Program-made: the position numbers and the translations under genes
Source of the DNA: Bacteroidales bacterium
GTDB lineage: Bacteria > Bacteroidota > Bacteroidia > Bacteroidales > UBA932
Assembly: GCA_017465225.1 (NCBI GenBank)
Contig: JAFTWQ010000043.1
Location: forward strand, 62,001 to 126,000
DNA length: 64,000 bases
Direction: 5' to 3'
Notes under the pieces: generated by a model
Seen by the model: the letters and a program-made list of their open reading frames with translations, nothing else
Told to the model about the DNA's origin: nothing
Databases searched by the model: none
Part shown: one piece after another, positions 9,573 to 17,628 of the stretch
How positions within the stretch are numbered: the stretch's first letter is position 1
Layout of the letters: every line of letters starts with the position of its first letter

Positions 9573-12500
9573 TTATAAAGTAAATTTAACACCCAGGTTG
9601 AAACGTCTTACTGTAGGGTAAGCTCCACCGCCTCCGCCGTATCCGTTAAGGTTAGACTCACGGTCGTCAGGCATGCGTGTCCAGAGCCAGAGGTTGTTAC
9701 CGTTCAGATAAATCTTGAGAGAGCTCAAACCGATCTTCTTCGCCCATCCGCCATAAACGGTATAAGCGATCTCCAGGTTCTTTACACGGAAATATGATCC
9801 GTCGAAGAGATACTGGGTAGCGTCGTTGTAGCTAGGAGTTCTGTTGAATGAAGGAACGACAACTTCAGCAGTAGAAGTGCCAGGTGCCCACCACTCACCT
9901 ACATTATATACAGTGTTCAGCTTGCTTCCGAAAGAAGAAAGAGGCACGTCACGGGTAACGTTTGTTACGCCATAGAGCTGCACGAATGCGCTGAAGCCCT
10001 TGTATTCAACTCCGATTGTTGCATTGTAAGTGTTCTCAGGAGTATTGGTGAAGCCGTAAGGAGCTGAGTCCTTGCTGTCGATGACACCGTTTCCGTCGAA
10101 GTCCACGATATAATAGTCACCAGGAAGTCTCTGTGCATCGTTAGTCTCATGTGCAGGTGATCCGTAAACCTCATCCCAAGTCTGGAGGAAGCCGGCGTCG
10201 ATATGAGACCTGTACTGTCCGATAGCATATCCCTCCTGCTTCTGATAACCTGGAAGGAGTTCAGGGTCATCCTTCTTGAGGATCACGTTCTCTGCATGAG
10301 TCATGTTGAAGTTACCCCAGAGACGGAGTGAGTTAGCGAACTGCTTGTTCACGCGGAGTTCGAGCTCATAACCCTTTGCACGTACTCTACCGAGGTTGAC
10401 AGTTGGAGGAGTACCTCCGAAGTAAGCAGGAACCGAACGGTCGCCACCATTCACGAGGATATCTGTACGGTCATCCTGGAAGAACTCGAGGCTACCGGCG
10501 ATAAGGCCCTTGAACATAGAGTAGTCGATACCGATGTTAAGCTTTGTCACAGTCTCCCACTTCACGTCAGGGTTACCGATTGCAGACTCCCTGTACCAGT
10601 CATAGATAGAAGCTGTCTGGTTAAGGTCCATTGTGGTTGTACCACCGAATGCCCACTGCGACATGTAAAGCCAGCGCTGACCTACATTGTCATCACCGAT
10701 CTGTCCGTAAGATGCACGGAGCTTGAGCATCTCGACATATCTCTTCTCACGGAGCCACTTCATGAAAGGCTCCTCACTGATCATCCATCCGAGGGCGCCT
10801 GACTGGAAGAATGCGAAACGGTTCACGTCAGCAAACTTCTCGGAACCGTTGTAAGCACCGTTGTACTCGGCGAAGTAGCGGTTGTTCCAGCTGTAAGTAG
10901 CACGGAACGCCCAGTCCTCACGATAATAAGGGATCATCGAACCGGTAGCGTTCTCCGAACGGCTGAAGAGACCCATTGCTGTGAGGTCATGCTTCTTGAA
11001 TGAACGTGCCCAGTTGATCTGGCCCTGATAGTAGAGGTTACGCATGGTTGACCAGTTGTTCACAGAACCACCGCCTGTTGTCCACTTGATAGGTTGTGAG
11101 AAGTCAAATCCATGATATGTATCGAACTGGCTCTTGAGATACTCCTGGCCTGTGAGAGGATCGATCCATCTGCGCTGTGCGTCATTGAACTGGTCGCTTA
11201 CTCCACGGCCTGACTCGACGAACTGGTTGTCCCATGAGATGATACCTCTGAGTGTGAGGCCCTTTGTGATGAAACCGAGATCCTGCTCGAGCGTGAAGTC
11301 AGTGTTGATACGGTTTGTTGTAGTCTCGTAAATACCGCCCACAGAGAGGTTCTCTGCCGAGTTTGTTACGTTTGAAGTCTGCGGATAATATCCCCATGCT
11401 CCATCGGAATACTGAGGAAGGAACACGTCCGGTGCGATGTTGTAAGCACCTGCCCACTGCTGCTGGATCTGCCAGATATCGTTGGTAGAGTTCATTGTAG
11501 GGGCGGTTCTTCTTGCACTTGAACCGGCGAGGTTCACTCTCAATGTAGTGGTCTTTGTGATGCTGAAGTCGAGGTTACTTCTTACATTGATTCGGTCGTA
11601 GCCGTATCCTGACTCATAACCACGGTTGTTTGGATAAACCTTGAAAAGGTCACCCTCGTTAACGTAGTCCGCTGCAGCGAAGTACTTCACATACTTAGTA
11701 CCACCGCTTACGTTCACGTTCGCATTGTAAGACATCGCGAAGTCATTGAAGAGAGCCTTCTGCCAGTCCACGTTAGGGTAGCGCTCGCGCTGCTCCTGTG
11801 TAGTCTGGTTGCGATAGTTCTCAATGAATGACTGAGGTCTCATGTACTCCCAAGAGTCAACACCAGTAACTGCGAGCTCATGCTCGAGAGAAACGTTACG
11901 TGCCATGAGGGCGTCATAAGAGTCCATCTTGTTAGGGAGCTTTGAAGGAGCCTTCATGGTAGCGTTGAAGCCTACATCGATCCTAGCCTTGCCTTCAGTA
12001 CCACGCTTTGTAGTCACGAGGATTACACCATTCGCACCCTTCACACCATAGACAGCTGTTGCTGATGCATCCTTAAGTACAGAGATGCTCTCAACAGATG
12101 AGATGTCAACTGATGTCATCGGACGCTCGATACCGTCGACGAGGACGAGAGGGTCGTTACCGTTCCACGAGCTGCCGCTTCGGATCGTGATCTTCGGATC
12201 CTCCTCACCTGGCATACCGGTAGACTGTGTAGTCACGACTCCCGGAAGGTTACCGGTAAGAGCTGCACCGACGCTGCTGATACCTGCAGCACGTTCGAGT
12301 ACCTCACCTGTTGTCTGCGTGATCGCGCCGACAACGGAAGCCTTCTTCTGCTGGCCGTAACCGACAACGATTGTCTCTTCCAGAAGAAGAGCGTCGTCAG
12401 CAAGAACCACTCTCATGTTGCCTTTTGAGGCCTGGACTGCCGTTGTCTCCATTCCGATGAATGAAAATACGAGAACCGTATTCTCACCGGGAACAGTCAA

Positions 12501-12704
12501 CGAGAAGTTACCGTCAAGGTCTGTAATTGCACCCACATTTTCGTTGCCTTGGATCTGGACACCAGCTCCCGGAACGGGCACACCGTTGCTGTCGACAACG
12601 ACTCCCTTCGCTGTGAAGGACTGAGCCGATGCGGTCACGCAACAGAACAGCATGAGGAAAATCAGAGTAGGGATCTTCCAACTTCGTTTTGTTACATTTT
12701 TCAT
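9573..12704 (-). CDS. xusA: XusA: SusC-family TonB-dependent transporter, first gene of the xylan operon
   Basis: This 1043-residue transporter is the first gene of the xus operon. Domains in order are a signal peptide ending at ASAQ (about residue 28), a carboxypeptidase-regulatory-like beta-sandwich (about 30-110, with GVPVPGAGVQIQG), a TonB box in ETIVVGYGQQKK, a plug with LVLVDGIERPM and AVYGVKGANGVILVTTKRG (about 130-250), then the barrel ending GVKFTL. It takes up xylo-oligosaccharides across the outer membrane with TonB energy. Its promoter has a clear -7 box but no -33 element, which suits regulation by an activator such as the hybrid regulator at 17629. The family is certain; xylan as substrate follows from the six-gene order. 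Confidence 0.93.
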   Translation of the reverse strand: MKNVTKRSWKIPTLIFLMLFCCVTASAQSFTAKGVVVDSNGVPVPGAGVQIQGNENVGAITDLDGNFSLTVPGENTVLVFSFIGMETTAVQASKGNMRVVLADDALLLEETIVVGYGQQKKASVVGAITQTTGEVLERAAGISSVGAALTGNLPGVVTTQSTGMPGEEDPKITIRSGSSWNGNDPLVLVDGIERPMTSVDISSVESISVLKDASATAVYGVKGANGVILVTTKRGTEGKARIDVGFNATMKAPSKLPNKMDSYDALMARNVSLEHELAVTGVDSWEYMRPQSFIENYRNQTTQEQRERYPNVDWQKALFNDFAMSYNANVNVSGGTKYVKYFAAADYVNEGDLFKVYPNNRGYESGYGYDRINVRSNLDFSITKTTTLRVNLAGSSARRTAPTMNSTNDIWQIQQQWAGAYNIAPDVFLPQYSDGAWGYYPQTSNVTNSAENLSVGGIYETTTNRINTDFTLEQDLGFITKGLTLRGIISWDNQFVESGRGVSDQFNDAQRRWIDPLTGQEYLKSQFDTYHGFDFSQPIKWTTGGGSVNNWSTMRNLYYQGQINWARSFKKHDLTAMGLFSRSENATGSMIPYYREDWAFRATYSWNNRYFAEYNGAYNGSEKFADVNRFAFFQSGALGWMISEEPFMKWLREKRYVEMLKLRASYGQIGDDNVGQRWLYMSQWAFGGTTTMDLNQTASIYDWYRESAIGNPDVKWETVTKLNIGIDYSMFKGLIAGSLEFFQDDRTDILVNGGDRSVPAYFGGTPPTVNLGRVRAKGYELELRVNKQFANSLRLWGNFNMTHAENVILKKDDPELLPGYQKQEGYAIGQYRSHIDAGFLQTWDEVYGSPAHETNDAQRLPGDYYIVDFDGNGVIDSKDSAPYGFTNTPENTYNATIGVEYKGFSAFVQLYGVTNVTRDVPLSSFGSKLNTVYNVGEWWAPGTSTAEVVVPSFNRTPSYNDATQYLFDGSYFRVKNLEIAYTVYGGWAKKIGLSSLKIYLNGNNLWLWTRMPDDRESNLNGYGGGGGAYPTVRRFNLGVKFTL

Positions 12705-12785
12705 TACGGGTTAGTTTTTTGTTAATAATTTATGGATTGTTTGAGTTTGTTTCTGCGTTCAAAAATCCGCACAATATTATCTATG

Positions 12786-12850
12786 CAAATTTAACAAATA
12801 AAAAACTGCCAGATGTCCTAAATGTTCCAAATGCTTTAAAATACGGAACA
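12786..12850 (-). promoter_or_regulatory. xus operon promoter and candidate activator site (302-nt intergenic region 12705-13006)
   Basis: On the minus strand, 12786-12793 reads TAAATTTG, a match to the Bacteroides -7 box TAnnTTTG, about 80 nt before xusA. No TTTG lies 19-21 nt further upstream. In its place are three 9-bp tandem units (ATGTCCTAA, ATGTTCCAA, ATGCTTTAA; 12813-12839 on the plus strand) and an inverted pair TGTTCC/GGAACA (12823-12828, 12845-12850). The motif TTTGGAACAT (minus strand, 12822-12831) is nearly repeated at 26012-26021 with the same spacing to a -7 box. The rest of this gap holds a C-rich run (12850-12857) and AT-rich sequence before the divergent gene at 13007, with no further gene. 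Confidence 0.6.
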
Positions 12851-13006
12851 CCCCCCTACAATAGCACGCGCCCGCATGTTTCAAAAGCAAAAGGAATGAT
12901 ACAAAATCGAAAGAAACAGTTAAAAATGCCTCCAATAAGGGCCAAAACGGGCTACTTTATGTCTTTTTTTGTATTTTTACACTTTGAAAATGTAACAACA
13001 GGCACA

Positions 13007-14623
13007 ATGAAGAGAATCACCCTAATATTCCTGCTTGCCGCAGCCTCGGTTGCCGCCAATGCGCAGATATCTGAACTTGTAAGACAGGGACAGAACACCC
13101 AGCTTCTTATCGGAGGCAAACCATATATCATCCTCGGCGGAGAGCTAGCGAATTCAAGCGCTTCAAGCGGGAGATACATGGACAGCAGGAACACATGGGA
13201 ATACCTCAAGGAATCCGGGCTGAATACAGTCCTTGCACCCGTATATTGGGAACTGATCGAGCCCCAGCAGGGACGATACGATTTCAGCACCGTCGATTAT
13301 CTGCTGAAATCGGCACGCGCCAATGACCTTAAGCTGATTCTACTCTGGTTCGGAACATGGAAGAACAGCATGTCATGCTATGTTCCGTCATGGGTAAAGA
13401 GAGGATTCGGCGAAGAATTCGACCTTGCACGCAATTCCGACGGTAATACGCCGGAAATAATGACCGCATTCTCGGAGAGCAATGTCCGCGCAGACTCAAA
13501 AGCATTCGCGACGCTCATGAGATACCTGAAAAAGGCCGACGGAGCTGAAGGCACAGTGATAATGGTACAGGTAGAGAACGAGATCGGAATGCTCGGAGAC
13601 GCCAGGGACCATTCAAGACTGGCACAGAACGCCTACGAAAGTCCTGTTCCTTATGAAGTGATCTACATGCTTGAAAGCGGCAAGGCGAACGACTATATAT
13701 ATAATATATGGAAGTCTGCCGGTGGAAAGAAAGACGGATCATGGAAGGAGGTTTTCGGAGAAGGGCTGGAAGCCGACGAGATATTCATGGCTTACTGGTA
13801 CGCAAGATATACAGAAAGAGTGGCATTCGCCGGAAAAGAGGAGTATGACATCCCGATGTTCGTGAACACAGCCTTGAATTCACGCGGCAGAAAGGCCGGA
13901 GACTACCCTAGCGCCGGGCCGCTCGCCCATCTGATGCCAATATGGAAGCTTGCGGCCCCAAGCATAGATCTTATATGTCCGGACATCTACGACAAGGGCT
14001 ACCCGTCATGGATCGGACAATACGCCACACCTGACAACCAGCTTTTCATTCCGGAAATCAGGCAGGAGCCGGAAAACGGCGCGAGAGTGTTCTATGCCCT
14101 CGGTCATCATGCAGCAATCGGATTCAGTCCGTTCTCTATAGACAACATGCCCGAAGAAGAGGATTACCCGTTGAAAAGAGCATATGAAGTCCTTTCGCCA
14201 GCCCTTGAACTCATTGCAGAGAAGCAGGCCGCAGGCAAGACATACGGCATGATAGCCGACATCGGGAACAAGGAGACCGTATTGAGAATCAACGGCATAG
14301 ACTTCAAGTGCAGGCACGACCTGACCCTCGGATGGAATCCGGAAGCATCCGATCCGGATAAATGGGGAGAGACATCAGTGATGATTATCGACATGGGAGG
14401 CGACACATATCTGTTCATGGGTACGGGAGTAGTGACAACCATGTCCCCTGCCGACGGAAACGGAAGGGTCGGCATCGAACGTATCGATGAGATCGTGTTT
14501 GACGAATACGGGAAAATGCAGAAAATGCGCCGGCTCAATGGGGACGAAGACCATCAGGGACGCCACATCCGCATTCCGTTCAACGAATATGGCGCCCAGC
14601 TGCTGAAAGTCTATAGATACTGA
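13007..14623 (+). CDS. DUF5597-containing beta-galactosidase-like glycoside hydrolase (GH35/GH42 clan)
   Basis: This 538-residue exported enzyme probably removes terminal galactosyl or similar side groups from xylan oligosaccharides. It has a signal peptide (MKRITLIFLLAAASVAANAQ), a GH35/GH42-type barrel with VLAPVYWELIEPQQGRYDFS, the acid/base pair N191-E192 in VQVENEIG, and a likely nucleophile E350 in FIPEIRQEP, followed by a C-terminal DUF5597-type beta domain (about 420-538). I chose the start at 13007 because it begins the signal peptide; the frame stays open upstream to 12689, but that stretch has no protein-like character. It is divergent from xusA. No member of this family is well tied to xylan, so the substrate is open. 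Confidence 0.8.
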   Translation: MKRITLIFLLAAASVAANAQISELVRQGQNTQLLIGGKPYIILGGELANSSASSGRYMDSRNTWEYLKESGLNTVLAPVYWELIEPQQGRYDFSTVDYLLKSARANDLKLILLWFGTWKNSMSCYVPSWVKRGFGEEFDLARNSDGNTPEIMTAFSESNVRADSKAFATLMRYLKKADGAEGTVIMVQVENEIGMLGDARDHSRLAQNAYESPVPYEVIYMLESGKANDYIYNIWKSAGGKKDGSWKEVFGEGLEADEIFMAYWYARYTERVAFAGKEEYDIPMFVNTALNSRGRKAGDYPSAGPLAHLMPIWKLAAPSIDLICPDIYDKGYPSWIGQYATPDNQLFIPEIRQEPENGARVFYALGHHAAIGFSPFSIDNMPEEEDYPLKRAYEVLSPALELIAEKQAAGKTYGMIADIGNKETVLRINGIDFKCRHDLTLGWNPEASDPDKWGETSVMIIDMGGDTYLFMGTGVVTTMSPADGNGRVGIERIDEIVFDEYGKMQKMRRLNGDEDHQGRHIRIPFNEYGAQLLKVYRY

Positions 14624-14637
14624 TTCTCATATTATTT

Positions 14638-14672
14638 TACATTTGCACCTGTAAATATTAAAACCGGTGCAA
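14638..14672 (+). promoter_or_regulatory. Promoter -7 box with overlapping inverted repeat before the recombinase gene
   Basis: TACATTTG at 14638-14645 fits the -7 consensus. It overlaps two inverted repeats: TTTACA/TGTAAA (14636-14641, 14650-14655) and TTGCACC/GGTGCAA (14643-14649, 14666-14672). The second ends one base before the start codon at 14674. The leader is therefore very short and could be closed by a repressor, perhaps by the recombinase itself; that last point is inference. Confidence 0.45.
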
Positions 14673-16292
14673 TATGAGCAAAGCCATTATCTTATCCCGT
14701 GTATCTACACTAAAGCAGGACTTGCAGCAGCAGACGGATGAAGTCATCAGGTTTGCAACGGCGGAAGGCTATAAGAAAGAAGACATAACGCTTATAGAGG
14801 ACAAAGAATCTGCCGTAAAATTAGACGAAGAACATCGTCTCGGCCTGATTGAGCTGAAGCAGAAGATACTTGAAAATCCTGGGCTGTACGACTGCGTATT
14901 TGCTTATGAAATCAGCCGAATCGGACGACGTGCGGAAATCAACTATTCTATCCGTAACTTCCTGAAAGAAAACAAGGTTCAGCTGATAATACTGAAGCCA
15001 TTCATAAAACTGTTTGACGAAGGATTCAAGATCGAAGAGACTGCAAACATGACGTTCGCCATCTTCAATGCACTGGCAGAAAACGAAGGGTATATCAGGA
15101 AAGAGAGGCTTGCGAGAGGAAAGACAAGGAAGCAGAAGGCAGGAGGTTACGTGGGCGGAACACTCCCTCATGGGTATACAATCGGAAATGGAGGCCTGAT
15201 AGTCGTCGATCCGGAAAGATCCGCAATGGTATGGAAAGTATTCAATGACTATGTACATGAAGGCAAGACTACAACGATGATAGGCAGAGAGCTTCTGGAA
15301 ACAGGGCAGATCTGCGCCTCAAGTATCTGTAGTGCAGCAGGAATAGTCAGGGCTATCTTGAAGAATGTGGCATATATAGGCGGCCGGCCTACATATGCCA
15401 TTTATTCTGAAGGGCGCGACAGGAAGGCGGAAAGGAGACAAAGCAGCAACATATACCCCCGTATGATACCAGATGAACTGTTCAAGGCTGCTCAAGAAAA
15501 GATACAGGAAAACAGGCGTGGAGCCAAGAGGTCACACAAGCATGTATATTTCTGCAAAGGGTTGATCAAGGACAGCAGGAACGGCATGACATTGAGCCCC
15601 AAGATGAGTTCGGCCAATTACGGAAGCCGTAGGGTCACTTTGAATGAAGCATTCAACCTTTCAATCCCCATCAACATCATTGACAGCTTCATCTGGCATC
15701 TCACAAAAGAATACTACAGAAAGGCTGGCGACAAAGGAACCGGGATATTGATAAGGGAGACAAAGAAAATGACAGATTCTGACAGCATTAAGCTGCAGTA
15801 TGCCAAAAAGATCCTGACAGAGCTGGAACACAAAGAGATCAGGATACAGGAGCGGATAGTTACTGGCAAGATCAGGGAGGCGCTTGGAGACTCTATGCTT
15901 GAAGCGATATACATTCAGTTCAAGCAATGTTCAGAGAACATTTCAGCTTTGGAAAAGAAGATATATGAACAGGAGCAGAAACTGACCAGATTATTGAATT
16001 CCCTGCAAATCAACATCATGCTTGAGACCTCAGACGAAGAGAAAGCAAAATATGTTCAGGAAACCATATCCAGAATCGATTTGACACGATATACAAAACA
16101 GGATGTCAGGAAAAAGAATAATACTACAGGGCATTTTACCGTAACCTACAAAACCGGCCGGACAGAGCTATATTATTATCATAGTCACAGCCATAAGATA
16201 TGGGATAAAGACATGAACCCTATCAGATACGAATATATCGAGAGGTTTGTCTCTATCCCATTAAGCAAATTTAGAGGAAAGACCGGTTTTAA
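14658..16292. repeat. 11-bp perfect inverted repeat bracketing the recombinase gene
   Basis: TTAAAACCGGT at 14658-14668, just before the recombinase start, has its exact reverse complement ACCGGTTTTAA at 16282-16292, inside the last codons of the gene. In addition TTTAACCTTT occurs twice in the same direction at 16288-16297 and 16316-16325, the second copy covering the stop codon of uxuA. These could be ends or crossover sites of a recombinase element, but 11 bp is short and chance cannot be excluded. Confidence 0.4.
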
Positions 16293-16308
16293 CCTTTTTA
16301 TAAAATAG
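14674..16308 (+). CDS. Large serine recombinase (resolvase/invertase family)
   Basis: This 544-residue protein should cut and rejoin DNA at specific sites through a serine-linked intermediate. The resolvase domain fills residues 1-150, with R9 and the likely nucleophile S11 in LSRVST and the conserved YEISRIGRR around residue 75-85. A recombinase domain follows (GGTLPHGYTIG, VRAILKNVAYIGGRP, about 155-250), then a long charged helical, probably coiled-coil region (about 370-470). The usual four-cysteine zinc ribbon is not evident. It stands alone inside a xylan locus, with no phage, transfer or cargo genes beside it. An 11-bp inverted repeat brackets the gene (14658-14668, 16282-16292). It may be a remnant of an element or the driver of a local inversion; target sites are unknown. 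Confidence 0.85.
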   Translation: MSKAIILSRVSTLKQDLQQQTDEVIRFATAEGYKKEDITLIEDKESAVKLDEEHRLGLIELKQKILENPGLYDCVFAYEISRIGRRAEINYSIRNFLKENKVQLIILKPFIKLFDEGFKIEETANMTFAIFNALAENEGYIRKERLARGKTRKQKAGGYVGGTLPHGYTIGNGGLIVVDPERSAMVWKVFNDYVHEGKTTTMIGRELLETGQICASSICSAAGIVRAILKNVAYIGGRPTYAIYSEGRDRKAERRQSSNIYPRMIPDELFKAAQEKIQENRRGAKRSHKHVYFCKGLIKDSRNGMTLSPKMSSANYGSRRVTLNEAFNLSIPINIIDSFIWHLTKEYYRKAGDKGTGILIRETKKMTDSDSIKLQYAKKILTELEHKEIRIQERIVTGKIREALGDSMLEAIYIQFKQCSENISALEKKIYEQEQKLTRLLNSLQINIMLETSDEEKAKYVQETISRIDLTRYTKQDVRKKNNTTGHFTVTYKTGRTELYYYHSHSHKIWDKDMNPIRYEYIERFVSIPLSKFRGKTGFNLFIK

Positions 16309-16316
16309 AGTTGGAT

Positions 16317-17492
16317 TTAACCTTTCTTCATTTCATCGCGTACGACAGCCATCATGCCGTCGACCTGACCGAGAGCGAGCATCCTGCCGTGGAACGAATA
16401 GCCAGGGTTATATCCCTTGTCTTCATCACCAAGCATTGTGCGTCCATGGTCCACTCTCATAGGCAGATCGGCCTTCTGACGCTCGAAGATCCTGATAAGG
16501 TCCACAAGATGTCCCCTGCCCTCGAGGTGTGATGCCTCTATGAAATTGCCGTCCGGAAGGATATTGCAGCTGCGCAGATGTACGAAATGGGTCCTGCCGG
16601 CGAATTTCTCGGCCATCTTCACCACATCGTTATGAGCCCCTGCCGAAAGCGAACCGGCGCAGAATGTGAGGCCGTTGTGCGGATTGTCCACAGCATTAAG
16701 GAACCAATCGATATCTTCCTCACATGTAACGATACGAGGAAGTCCGAGAACCTGGAACGGAGGGTCGTCAGGATGCACGCACATATTGACACCATATTCC
16801 TCACATACCGGCATGACAGCAGCTAGGAAATACCTCATGTTTTCACGAAGCTGGTCGCGGGTAATGCCCTCATACTGCTTAAGCAGCCCCTTGAATATCG
16901 CCACAGGGTTCAGGTCGCCTTCCTTGATGTTTCCATTGACGAATCCCTGTGTCTTCACGATGATGGAATCTATAAGATCTGCCTTCTCAGCTTCTGTAAT
17001 CACTTTGTCCAACGCCTCCACCTTTTCAAGAATCTCAGCGGAATAATCAGCCTCCGCTCCCTCTCTGGCAAGAATCTTTGTATCAAAGTACGCAAATCTC
17101 GCATAATCAAAGAAAAGCGAAGAAGAACCATCCGGCCAAGGATGATAAAGGTCGGTCCTGATCCAGTCGATCACCGGCATGAAGTTGTAGCATACGGTCT
17201 TTACACCGGCTTTTCCGAGATTCGCAAGGCTGACCTTGTAATTTTCGATCAGCTGATCCCTTTCAGGACCGGCATACTTGATAGCCTCGCATACCGGAAG
17301 ACTCTCAACAACAGACCATCGGAGTCCGAATGACTCAATATACTGCTTGAGATCCTCAATAGCCTCCAATGTCCATATCTCGCCGTTAGGCACATCATGA
17401 AGAGCTGTAACTATTCCTTCGACTCCGATCTGGCGGAGCATCTGAAGTGTGATCTTGTCGTTTTTACCGAACCATCTCCAAGTTTTTTCCAT
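16317..17492 (-). CDS. uxuA: Mannonate dehydratase
   Basis: This cytoplasmic enzyme converts D-mannonate to 2-keto-3-deoxygluconate in glucuronate breakdown. The 391-residue product is close to the 394 residues of E. coli UxuA and begins MEKTWRWFGKNDKITLQMLRQIG. Family stretches include VVESLPVCEAIK, NFMPVIDWIRTDL, MCVHPDDPPF and HLRSCN, in which Cys and His residues are metal ligands in known UxuA structures. I start it at 17492 rather than 17522 because the extra ten codons overlap the -7 box and are not conserved in character. It would use the glucuronate released by the GH67 enzyme at 29577; uronate isomerase and fructuronate reductase are not in this window. Confidence 0.95.
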   Translation of the reverse strand: MEKTWRWFGKNDKITLQMLRQIGVEGIVTALHDVPNGEIWTLEAIEDLKQYIESFGLRWSVVESLPVCEAIKYAGPERDQLIENYKVSLANLGKAGVKTVCYNFMPVIDWIRTDLYHPWPDGSSSLFFDYARFAYFDTKILAREGAEADYSAEILEKVEALDKVITEAEKADLIDSIIVKTQGFVNGNIKEGDLNPVAIFKGLLKQYEGITRDQLRENMRYFLAAVMPVCEEYGVNMCVHPDDPPFQVLGLPRIVTCEEDIDWFLNAVDNPHNGLTFCAGSLSAGAHNDVVKMAEKFAGRTHFVHLRSCNILPDGNFIEASHLEGRGHLVDLIRIFERQKADLPMRVDHGRTMLGDEDKGYNPGYSFHGRMLALGQVDGMMAVVRDEMKKG

Positions 17493-17509
17493 AATAATCG
17501 AATTTGTTA

Positions 17510-17517
17510 CAAAATTA
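17510..17517 (-). promoter_or_regulatory. -7 box of uxuA
   Basis: Minus-strand TAATTTTG fits TAnnTTTG and lies 17 nt before the uxuA start at 17492, so the leader would be only about ten bases. No -33 TTTG is evident at the expected distance. Confidence 0.5.
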
Positions 17518-17594
17518 GACAAGTTTCAACTGAAAAGTATCGTTTTTTGTATCAATTTATGTTTCATTTTTAGCAAAGCGCCGATATTTTGTTG

Positions 17595-17602
17595 TAATTT
17601 TG
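17595..17602 (+). promoter_or_regulatory. -7 box of the hybrid regulator gene
   Basis: TAATTTTG fits TAnnTTTG, 26 nt before the start at 17629. It is the same octamer as the divergent uxuA box 77 bp away. No clear -33 element is present. Confidence 0.5.
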
Positions 17603-17628
17603 CAACAATTACGACCACAATAACAGAA

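Noticed and set aside
12689-13006. Open frame extending the DUF5597 enzyme 106 codons upstream
   Set aside because: The stretch overlaps the xusA start and its promoter and is not protein-like; a clear signal peptide begins at 13007.
14674-16308. Recombinase as part of a prophage or conjugative element
   Set aside because: No integrase partner, phage, transfer or tRNA-end signs lie nearby, and metabolic genes flank it on both sides.
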